5,461 bases of DNA from an uncultured Oscillospiraceae bacterium (lineage in GTDB: Bacteria > Bacillota > Clostridia > Oscillospirales > Oscillospiraceae), in NCBI GenBank assembly GCA_910584805.1, contig CAJUCB010000089.1:1-5461 (forward strand), written 5' to 3'. The translations under genes and the position numbers were made by a program. Every line of letters starts with the position of its first letter. Position 1 is the stretch's first letter. The notes under the pieces are model-generated. The model saw only the letters and a program-made list of their open reading frames with translations. It did not search any database and had not been told where the DNA came from. This document shows, piece after piece, positions 1-4,039 of this stretch.

Positions 1-1084
1 ACCCGCTGGCCTCCCGCATAGCGGAGAGGACAGCCAGGGGCATTGCCAGCTTCAGGGCACAGGAGAAGTCCACCATAAGAACGGACAGTGCGCGGGAGAT
101 ATTCCGGGTCAGCAGCCAGGTGAGCAGACTGCCCGCCAGGGTGTAGGGCACCAGCCGGTCTGCCAGATTTGCCGCACGGCTCTCCGCCGTGGATTTCAGC
201 GATTCCGACTGTTCGATCATGGCGACAATCTTGTCATACCGGCTGCTGCCTGACTGACCGGAGACTTGGAGAACGCACTCACCCTCCTCCACCACCGTCC
301 CGGCGTAGACTGTCATACCTGTGCGCTTGGGAACCGGAATGGATTCCCCGGTAAGGGACGCCTGATTGACCATGACCTCGCCCTCTGTGATCAAACCGTC
401 CAGAGGGATCAGGCCGCCCAGCCGGACACATACCTGGTCGCCGGTCTGGATTTGGGGCAGCGGCGTAAGGACTTCGCCCTGGGGCGTTTTCAGCCACACC
501 CGGTCGATGTTCAGCGACATACACTGTGCCAAATCGCTGACAGACTTTTTGTGTGTCCATTCCTCCAACAGTTCGCCCAACCCCAGGAGGAAGCGCACCG
601 AGGACGCGGTGGCGAAATCGCCGCGGAGCAGAGAGATACCAATGGAGAGGGCATCCAGCACCTCTACATACATCTGTCCCCGCAGGAGGCACCGCAAACC
701 ACGAAGCAAATGGGGGAGCGCTTTCCAAACGGTATAAGCGATCTGGAGGGGCGGCGGGAAAAAGAGGACGGAGACGGCTTTCGCCACTGCCATGCCCACC
801 AGCTTTTCCTCATACATCCGATTCATTGCCCGGCTGCCGCTGATTGGTGGATGCAGGCCGTCCATCTGGTAGGAGAAGCGGCTGAACGCTTGAAGAATAT
901 CCGCCTGGGAACCTTGGTATTCCACAATGGCGCATCGAGTCCGTTCATGGACACAGGCGCGGATGACTTGGGGAAGTCTTTGGAGATAGCACGCCAGCAG
1001 ATCGGCCTGCTCCAAAGACATTCGGGGCTGGGCCATTTGGACCCGGATACGGCCCTGGCTTCGGTGTTTGATGATTACTTTCAT
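1..1084 (-). CDS. Heavy-metal translocating P1B-type ATPase, N-terminal half (runs off window)
   Basis: An integral-membrane pump that would use ATP to export or move a transition metal; the metal cannot be read from the sequence. The ATG at 1082-1084 has GGAGG five bases upstream; an in-frame ATG twelve bases earlier overlaps that site and is less likely. About 361 residues are visible, roughly half the usual 650-750. The N-terminal 70 residues look like a degenerate HMA-type domain without a CxxC metal site. Hydrophobic helices lie around residues 95-120 and 140-170. The actuator domain carries TGES at 245-248. A further helix at about 312-330 leads to the metal-site helix, which reads CALKLAMP from Cys342 where classical copper pumps have CPC. 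The DKTGT phosphorylation site should lie just beyond the edge and is not visible. It is last in an operon with a DtxR-like regulator and a DUF6110-like protein, which supports metal homeostasis. The family call is firm; iron or manganese is only a guess from the regulator type. Confidence 0.92.
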   Translation of the reverse strand, partial: MKVIIKHRSQGRIRVQMAQPRMSLEQADLLACYLQRLPQVIRACVHERTRCAIVEYQGSQADILQAFSRFSYQMDGLHPPISGSRAMNRMYEEKLVGMAVAKAVSVLFFPPPLQIAYTVWKALPHLLRGLRCLLRGQMYVEVLDALSIGISLLRGDFATASSVRFLLGLGELLEEWTHKKSVSDLAQCMSLNIDRVWLKTPQGEVLTPLPQIQTGDQVCVRLGGLIPLDGLITEGEVMVNQASLTGESIPVPKRTGMTVYAGTVVEEGECVLQVSGQSGSSRYDKIVAMIEQSESLKSTAESRAANLADRLVPYTLAGSLLTWLLTRNISRALSVLMVDFSCALKLAMPLAVLSAMREASG

Positions 1085-1100
1085 TTCAACCTCCATAGGC

Positions 1101-1128
1101 AAAAGACAGGGGGCCGCAGCCCCCTGTC
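1101..1128 (-). terminator. Intercistronic terminator-like hairpin
   Basis: A perfect 10-bp inverted repeat (1105-1114 with 1119-1128, loop of four) is followed on the minus strand by TTTT (1104-1101). It lies between the stop of the DUF6110-like gene and the ATPase ribosome binding site, eleven bases after the stop codon. The short U-run suggests partial termination or a processing and stability element, which would lower ATPase expression relative to the upstream genes. I see no convincing separate promoter for the ATPase. Confidence 0.65.
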
Positions 1129-1139
1129 CTGTGTACGGG

Positions 1140-1412
1140 TCAGGCTTCCTCCTCTTGTCCAAAGGTATCCACAGTTTCCTGCTCCGCCCGCTGAACGTTG
1201 AGGGCCTTAGCTGAGGCCAGTATGTCGGCAGCGTTCTCCTGCATAGTAGTCACAGCTTCCATGACCGATTCCTTCATCCGAAGCGCGGCAGCTGTGGTAT
1301 GGGTATAGGCTTTTTTCGCATCCCGGCTGGACAGCAGTTTTAGTCCGGCAGAACCGAACAGAACCCCGCCTGCAAAGAACGCTAGGTTTTTGATGCACTT
1401 ATCACAATCCAT
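1140..1412 (-). CDS. DUF6110-like small protein of the metal-ATPase operon
   Basis: A 90-residue protein starting at an ATG with AGGAGG seven bases upstream. The N-terminus has two cysteines (MDCDKC), then a short hydrophobic, glycine-rich segment at about residues 9-25, then the pattern LLSSRDAKKAYTHTTAAALR around 27-46 and an amphipathic helical stretch to about 75 with an acidic end. From memory this pattern matches the DUF6110 family, which recurs beside heavy-metal P-type ATPases in gut Firmicutes; I could not search to confirm it. No biochemical role is known to me. One membrane-associated helix and the N-terminal CxxC are visible, so a metal-handling or pump-accessory role is plausible but inferred. 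It follows the DtxR-like gene by 29 bases, precedes the ATPase by 55 bases, and shares their promoter. Confidence 0.8.
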   Translation of the reverse strand: MDCDKCIKNLAFFAGGVLFGSAGLKLLSSRDAKKAYTHTTAAALRMKESVMEAVTTMQENAADILASAKALNVQRAEQETVDTFGQEEEA

Positions 1413-1441
1413 AGGGTTTCCTCCTAATTTTTCTTTCTCAT

Positions 1442-1744
1442 TTACTTATGCTTGTACCCTGTGAGCATCACCATGACCATGCAAAGGACGGTGCCCCAAG
1501 CCCAAAAGCGGTGTTTTGCGTAAATCTTCTTTGCCGTTTCCTGGCCAGTCTCAGTTAAGTGCAAGTAGCCATCCACATCCCTAGTAAGGAACCCGCCCTG
1601 GCGCAACAGCCGCAGTCCGTGGCTGACACTGGTCTTGGCGTAGCCCAGGTATTGGGCAACATCAATGGCCCTCACTTGGTTCATCCGCTGGCCCAAGATC
1701 AAAACCGCCTCCAGATAATCCTCCCCGGAAGCTCGTAATTCCAT
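1442..1744 (-). CDS. DtxR/MntR-like regulator, truncated, with hydrophobic C-terminal tail
   Basis: A 100-residue protein. I chose the ATG at 1742-1744 because GAGGTGA (1753-1759) lies eight bases upstream; an upstream in-frame GTG (1766-1768) overlaps its own Shine-Dalgarno-like AAGGAG and is unlikely. Residues 1-78 are the winged-helix DNA-binding part of iron- or manganese-dependent DtxR/MntR regulators: EDYLEAVLIL, the recognition-helix region AKTSVSHGLRLLRQGGFL, the wing around DGYLHLTETG, then IYAKHR. Asp9, Glu12 and His78 correspond to MntR metal ligands Asp8, Glu11 and His77. The remaining ligands (MntR Glu99, Glu102 and His103) and the dimerisation helices are missing. The last 20 residues are instead a tryptophan-rich hydrophobic stretch ending TGYKHK, like a short membrane helix with a basic end. 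As first gene of the operon with matching operators upstream, it probably controls its own operon. Whether it still senses metal is doubtful; it may be an in-frame deletion fusion. Confidence 0.85.
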   Translation of the reverse strand: MELRASGEDYLEAVLILGQRMNQVRAIDVAQYLGYAKTSVSHGLRLLRQGGFLTRDVDGYLHLTETGQETAKKIYAKHRFWAWGTVLCMVMVMLTGYKHK

Positions 1745-1787
1745 TACAATCATCACCTCGCCGAACACTCCTTTGCGGAATTTTGGG

Positions 1788-1815
1788 GCAAAAGTTAGCC
1801 AACGCTAACTTTTGC
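1788..1815. promoter_or_regulatory. Operator-like perfect dyad 1 in leader of metal operon
   Basis: A perfect 12-bp inverted repeat, GCAAAAGTTAGC (1788-1799) and its complement (1804-1815), spaced by four bases. Its core is GTTAG-N6-CTAAC (1794-1809), the same core as the second dyad at 1883-1898. The TTAG...CTAA form resembles known DtxR-family operators. It lies 43 bases upstream of the regulator start codon and would also fold as an RNA hairpin. Binding by the adjacent DtxR-like protein is inferred. Confidence 0.7.
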
Positions 1816-1826
1816 AATCAGAGAAG

Positions 1827-1850
1827 CCCCAAGGAGTGAAGGCCTTGGGG
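1827..1850. repeat. Hairpin in leader of metal operon
   Basis: A perfect 8-bp inverted repeat (CCCCAAGG at 1827-1834, CCTTGGGG at 1843-1850, loop of eight). It lies in the roughly 158-base leader between the predicted transcription start near 1902 and the regulator gene. No U-run follows on the minus strand, so it is not a standard terminator. It may be a leader RNA structure or a leftover of a rearrangement. Confidence 0.5.
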
Positions 1851-1882
1851 AAGCGTAAGTAGGAAGTCGTCCTGCCGCCGCG

Positions 1883-1916
1883 GTTAGATATCGCTAACTA
1901 CAAGACAAACGTTAGC
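1883..1916. promoter_or_regulatory. Operator-like dyad 2 plus half-site overlapping the -10
   Basis: GTTAG (1883-1887) and CTAAC (1894-1898) form a dyad with a six-base spacer, identical in architecture to dyad 1. A further half-site GTTAGC lies at 1911-1916 and overlaps the predicted -10 element. The dyad sits just downstream of the predicted start of transcription. A protein bound here would block the promoter, which fits repression of the metal operon by its first gene. Confidence 0.68.
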
Positions 1917-1937
1917 ACAGACAGCCGTTTTTGTCAA
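1909..1937 (-). promoter_or_regulatory. Sigma-A promoter of the metal operon
   Basis: A perfect -35 TTGACA (1932-1937 on the minus strand), a 17-base spacer and a weak -10 TAACGT (1909-1914), giving a start near 1902. The weak -10 overlaps an operator half-site. The promoter lies within the last codons of the truncated LysR-type gene. Confidence 0.65.
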
Positions 1938-2307
1938 GTAGTAAAGAGGAGATTGCCATCTCAGGATAGAGCAGCGATAAGATCGGAACGATGTCCCATA
2001 ACGGTGCCGGGGCACAGGAGCCCACCGCGATCGTATGGCGGCTGCGGTCAAAGGCCCGGATATGTTCTGCCATATCATGCGTTTCACGAATGATTTTTTC
2101 CGCGTACTCTACCGCTAATTTCCCATTTGGATTCAATGCGACCTTGTTTTTTTGCCGTTCAAACAGCGTGACGCCCAGTGCTCTTTCGAGCTTCTGGATG
2201 GAGCGGCTAAGCGCCGGCTGAGACAGGTTCAATTCCTCTGCGGCCTTTGATATGGTCCTGTTTTTTGCAATCGCAATCAACTGTTCCAGCTGCATGATTT
2301 CGAGCAT
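1912..2307 (-). pseudogene. Truncated LysR-type transcriptional regulator (N-terminal part only)
   Basis: The open frame gives 131 residues against the usual 290-310. Residues 5-65 are a well-conserved LysR helix-turn-helix: MQLEQLIAIAKN, then ISKAAEELNLSQPALSRSIQ, then LERALGVTLFER. The linker helix follows and the first strand of the effector domain begins around residue 90 (HTIAVGSCAP). The frame stops soon after the PEMAISSLL region, so nearly the whole effector-binding domain is gone. I chose the ATG at 2305-2307 because AGGGG (2316-2320) lies eight bases upstream; an earlier GTG overlaps that site. The sequence after about 1940 is the promoter and operator region of the metal operon, so the break is probably a rearrangement junction. 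No other part of this gene is visible downstream. The helix-turn-helix is undamaged and the promoter looks intact, so a short DNA-binding protein could still be made, but it would lack effector sensing. Confidence 0.82.
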
Positions 2308-2331
2308 AGCGGACACCCCTTACTTGTCATA

Positions 2332-2360
2332 ATTGTACCACATCCCCTCCTGAGACGCAA
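2332..2360 (-). promoter_or_regulatory. Promoter of the truncated LysR-type gene
   Basis: On the minus strand: -35 TTGCGT (2355-2360), 17-base spacer, and -10 TACAAT (2332-2337) preceded by TGG, which makes an extended -10. The predicted start near 2325 leaves a leader of about 18 bases with the ribosome binding site. Confidence 0.55.
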
Positions 2361-2363
2361 GTT

Positions 2364-2386
2364 TACTATGCGTTTAGAGCATAGTA
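2364..2386. promoter_or_regulatory. LysR-type operator-like dyad
   Basis: A perfect 8-bp inverted repeat, TACTATGC (2364-2371) and GCATAGTA (2379-2386), with a seven-base spacer. It lies just upstream of the -35 of the truncated LysR gene, centred near -50, where autoregulatory LysR binding sites usually occur. It also contains the interrupted T-N11-A dyad typical of such sites. The divergent target gene expected on the plus strand is not recognisable. Function is inferred from position. Confidence 0.5.
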
Positions 2387-2421
2387 GTCTCCGTTATTGG
2401 CATTGTACAAACAAAAACCCC

Positions 2422-2764
2422 CACGGTATACCGGTATCATCTGCCGGGAAGTCCTACCATCAGGACGCGAAATATATGATCCAGTATGCCAAGGACGCCC
2501 AGGACCGGGCAAAAAACGCACAACAGGACAATGAGATATCCGCATCGGCACCTCCCTGATGACGCCGAACCAGTTCCTGCTAGAGCTATGGCCAAAAATC
2601 CACGAGATCCACCCGGAGCTGAAATTCCAGATGGTGCATTTCGACACTGGCTGTACGGCCTTGGCGCTGATGCGGGTGCCCATCTGCTGCGCTCGCCCTC
2701 GCCGGTGGTGGAGCGCCTGATCGCTACCGTCTCCCAGGTGATGGAGGCAGAGCATAAAGTCTAG
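2422..2764 (+). pseudogene. Remnant of a second LysR-type regulator, frameshifted and internally deleted
   Basis: Three stretches in three reading frames can be pieced together. The first, about 2422-2538, reads through AGKSYHQDAKYMIQYAKDAQ, which matches the end of the winged helix-turn-helix and the linker helix of a LysR protein. After a frameshift near 2539, 2541-2642 reads RIGTSLMTPNQFLLELWPKI and on to HPELKFQMV, the first strand and helix of the LysR effector domain. A second frame change near 2643 leads to HWLYGLGADAGAHLLRSPSP and VVERLIATVSQVME with a stop at 2762-2764, which could be the C-terminal end of the same domain; this last part is the least certain. The first 60 or so residues and about 150 internal residues are missing. 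It lies on the strand opposite the other truncated LysR gene, so the two are not pieces of one gene. Confidence 0.68.
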
Positions 2765-2807
2765 GCTTGACGCCCGGAAACCAAACAATACTTCTCCTCC
2801 TGTCTGA

Positions 2808-2868
2808 TATGAGGTATCCTTACCATACAAGGATACCTCATAGACCTCCAAGGGGGCTTTCCCCCCGG
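2808..2868. repeat. Long perfect hairpin plus a G/C hairpin in the decayed region
   Basis: A perfect 14-bp inverted repeat (TATGAGGTATCCTT at 2808-2821, complement at 2829-2842) has a loop of seven. A second small hairpin, GGGGG (2852-2856) with CCCCC (2861-2865), follows. Neither is followed by a T-run on the plus strand, so these are not classical terminators. They sit between the LysR remnant and the flavodoxin remnant. They could be an old operator, part of a small repeat element, or a decayed terminator. Confidence 0.55.
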
Positions 2869-2877
2869 AAAATCAAT

Positions 2878-3024
2878 GGGAGGAAACCGGCGCGGTATAC
2901 AGACCACATCGCCGCCACCCTGGATGCCCCCGCCTATGAGATCATCCCCGCGCAGCCTTATACTCAGACAGATTTGAGCTGGACCGACGATGGCAGCCGG
3001 GTGAACGCGGAGCATGAGAACCCG
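2878..3024 (+). pseudogene. Flavodoxin-like gene fragment
   Basis: One frame reads ARYTDHIAATLDAPAYEIIP followed by AQPYTQTDLSWTDDGSRVN and HENP. This matches the segment of flavodoxin-like proteins just after the phosphate-binding loop: the helix leading to the EIxPAxPYT motif and the region with conserved Ser-Arg. The preceding first strand with the T/SxTGNT FMN-phosphate loop is absent or replaced, as no recognisable VVYFSxTGNT precedes it. The rest of the flavin-binding domain is missing after about 49 residues. The frame stays open to 3078 but diverges into AT-rich sequence leading to the tRNA promoter. Flavodoxins are often neighbours of LysR-type regulators, so this fragment and the LysR remnant may come from one lost locus. 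I am fairly sure of the family and sure that it is not functional. Confidence 0.62.
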
Positions 3025-3087
3025 CTGTTCAAACAGAAGATCCAACGCTCCTTGCAAAATATTTTTCAAAAAATGTGAAATTTAGCC

Positions 3088-3116
3088 TTGACGCAGCGGG
3101 GGAAGAGTGCTATAAT
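3088..3116 (+). promoter_or_regulatory. Strong promoter of the tRNA-Gln gene
   Basis: -35 TTGACG (3088-3093), 17-base spacer, perfect -10 TATAAT (3111-3116). An AT-rich stretch (about 3056-3083) upstream could act as an UP element. The predicted start is near 3122-3123. This fits a highly expressed stable RNA. Confidence 0.85.
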
Positions 3117-3121
3117 ACATC

Positions 3122-3142
3122 TTGCTCAACAGGAGTGAGCAA
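3122..3142 (+). other. Hairpin in the 5' leader of the tRNA precursor
   Basis: A perfect 7-bp inverted repeat, TTGCTCA (3122-3128) and TGAGCAA (3136-3142), with loop ACAGGAG. It begins at about the predicted transcription start and ends six bases before the mature tRNA. It would form a 5' hairpin on the precursor that RNase P later removes. Confidence 0.6.
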
Positions 3143-3148
3143 CAATAC

Positions 3149-3222
3149 AGCGGGTTTGTGTAAGGGTAGCACAGCAGACTCTGACTCTGTATGTGAGGGT
3201 TCGAATCCTTCACCCGCTGCCA
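3149..3222 (+). tRNA. tRNA-Gln (anticodon CTG)
   Basis: A 74-base cloverleaf with encoded CCA. The acceptor stem AGCGGGT (3149-3155) pairs fully with ACCCGCT (3212-3218), followed by discriminator G and CCA. The D arm is GTG/CAC with a GGG-containing loop. The anticodon stem GCAGA/TCTGT encloses loop CTCTGAC, giving anticodon CTG at 3181-3183, which reads CAG glutamine codons. The T arm has loop TTCGAAT on a GAGGG/CCTTC stem with one G-T pair. It has its own promoter and terminator, so it is a single-gene unit. No copy of its 3' end occurs elsewhere in the window, so there is no sign of an att duplication. Confidence 0.96.
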
Positions 3223-3226
3223 AGGT

Positions 3227-3270
3227 AAAAGTCCCAGAAAGCTTAGTTTTAAGGCTTTCTGGGACTTTTC
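3227..3270 (+). terminator. Rho-independent terminator of tRNA-Gln
   Basis: A perfect 16-bp inverted repeat (3227-3242 with 3254-3269) with an 11-base loop. It begins with AAAA and ends with TTTT, so it could work in both directions. It starts five bases after the tRNA CCA end. Confidence 0.92.
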
Positions 3271-3327
3271 CTCTTGTTGAGGGGTGATCCTCAGCTATCC
3301 CTTGCGTCAACCCTCAGCCCCACAGCC

Positions 3328-3367
3328 AAAAGCTGGTATGCGAAATCGCTCGCATACCAGCTTTTTT
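3328..3367. terminator. Bidirectional terminator below the membrane-protein gene
   Basis: A perfect 16-bp inverted repeat (3328-3343 with 3350-3365), loop of six, flanked by AAAA and a run of six T on the plus strand. It directly abuts the stop codon of the minus-strand membrane-protein gene and would also stop plus-strand readthrough from the tRNA unit. The 57 bases between the two terminators hold only a weak CCTC/GAGG hairpin and no gene that I can see. Confidence 0.9.
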
Positions 3368-3908
3368 ATTCCTGCTTTTTCCGGGCGAAAATGCCCAGTA
3401 TGTATTTCAAGGATGTTTTTGCGTCCTCCTCGGTCATGTCGTCCACCATGGCGTTGCGCCGGTATGGGTTGGGCTCAAACATGGCCTGCTTGAGGGGCTC
3501 GGTCATGGTGGTGGGGGTCTCTAGGGAGCGCTCCTCCGGTTCGTCGGCAGGGCCAGGGCGGCTGTCCTGGCCGAAAGCCACAGAGAACAGGGACGCAAAC
3601 ATGCACACCAGGCACCACAGTGCCCAAATGATCAAGTCCGTATAGCTCCCCGCAAAGAAAAAGCCGATCAGTGCCCCCAGAAAGAACAGGATAGACAGCA
3701 CCACGTCCCCCACCTTGCTGCCGTTGCAGGTGGCGATGGAGACGATCCCGCCGGTGAGGAGCAGGATAGCCACCAGGAGCCCCGCTGAACCGGAGAGCTC
3801 CCCGGTCTGCATCAGGGTGTTGCCGATCTCCGCAAAAATGGACTGCACGCTGACCACGCAGCACAAGAGGATCGAGAGGATCCCCGAGATGATTTTCCAT
3901 GCCTTCAG
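3366..3908 (-). CDS. Four-helix membrane protein of unknown function, probable CTG start
   Basis: Read from the CTG at 3906-3908 this is a 180-residue protein. The four predicted membrane helices lie at about residues 4-23, 41-59, 68-86 and 91-111. A hydrophilic tail of about 70 residues follows and ends with basic RKKQE. The second helix is glycine-rich (SGSAGLLVAILLLTGGIVSI), and GSYTDLIIWALWCLV is the most recognisable stretch. It resembles unnamed small membrane proteins of Clostridia, but I cannot give a family name or function. The start is unusual. No ATG, GTG or TTG precedes the TTG at 3864-3866, and starting there would destroy the first helix and leaves no ribosome binding site. The CTG has AGGAGGGG six bases upstream and restores a basic residue plus a full helix (KAWKIISGILSILLCCVVSV). 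It has its own promoter and terminator, so it is monocistronic. Confidence 0.78.
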   Translation of the reverse strand: MKAWKIISGILSILLCCVVSVQSIFAEIGNTLMQTGELSGSAGLLVAILLLTGGIVSIATCNGSKVGDVVLSILFFLGALIGFFFAGSYTDLIIWALWCLVCMFASLFSVAFGQDSRPGPADEPEERSLETPTTMTEPLKQAMFEPNPYRRNAMVDDMTEEDAKTSLKYILGIFARKKQE

Positions 3909-3914
3909 AAAAGA

Positions 3915-3922
3915 CCCCTCCT
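3915..3922 (-). promoter_or_regulatory. Ribosome binding site deciding the CTG start
   Basis: AGGAGGGG on the minus strand, six bases before the CTG at 3906-3908 (eight from the GGAGG core). There is no other Shine-Dalgarno sequence ahead of the in-frame TTG downstream. The nearby ATG at 3898-3900 is in a different frame that encodes no recognisable protein. Confidence 0.65.
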
Positions 3923-3967
3923 GCCCAGGGTACGGACTCCCCCACCCTTTTCTCTCATTCCATATAT

Positions 3968-3996
3968 ACTATACCATGGGGACAGGATGAATGCAA
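3968..3996 (-). promoter_or_regulatory. Promoter of the membrane-protein gene
   Basis: On the minus strand: -35 TTGCAT (3991-3996), 17-base spacer, -10 TATAGT (3968-3973) preceded by TGG (extended -10). The predicted start near 3961 gives a leader of about 50 bases. It lies 44 bases beyond the end of fliB, where I see no strong terminator, so some readthrough from fliB is possible. Confidence 0.65.
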
Positions 3997-4039
3997 GAAA
4001 GCTTGTGATTCCCTCAGAACATTGTCCGTCTCATTTCCC

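Noticed and set aside
266..1201. 311-residue plus-strand open frame
   Set aside because: It is antisense to the P-type ATPase, which has clear TGES and membrane motifs. The plus-strand translation has no recognisable domain and no ribosome binding site.
2424..2433. 10-bp palindrome CGGTATACCG
   Set aside because: Short, isolated and inside the LysR remnant; no promoter nearby makes an operator reading convincing.
2366..2851. 161-residue minus-strand open frame
   Set aside because: It covers the LysR remnant on the opposite strand, has no recognisable motif, and runs into the LysR promoter region. It is most likely a chance open frame.
3149..3222. tRNA-Gln as an integration site
   Set aside because: No second copy of the tRNA 3' end and no integrase is present in the window, so there is no direct evidence of integration here.
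3110..3310. Minus-strand open frame with GEGFEPSHTESESAVLPLHK
   Set aside because: This is the familiar spurious translation of the antisense of a tRNA gene; the tRNA-Gln cloverleaf explains the sequence.
3475..3945. 156-residue minus-strand frame starting upstream of the membrane-protein gene
   Set aside because: Its translation is low-complexity and lacks membrane helices or known motifs. The overlapping frame encodes a coherent four-helix protein with a better ribosome binding site.
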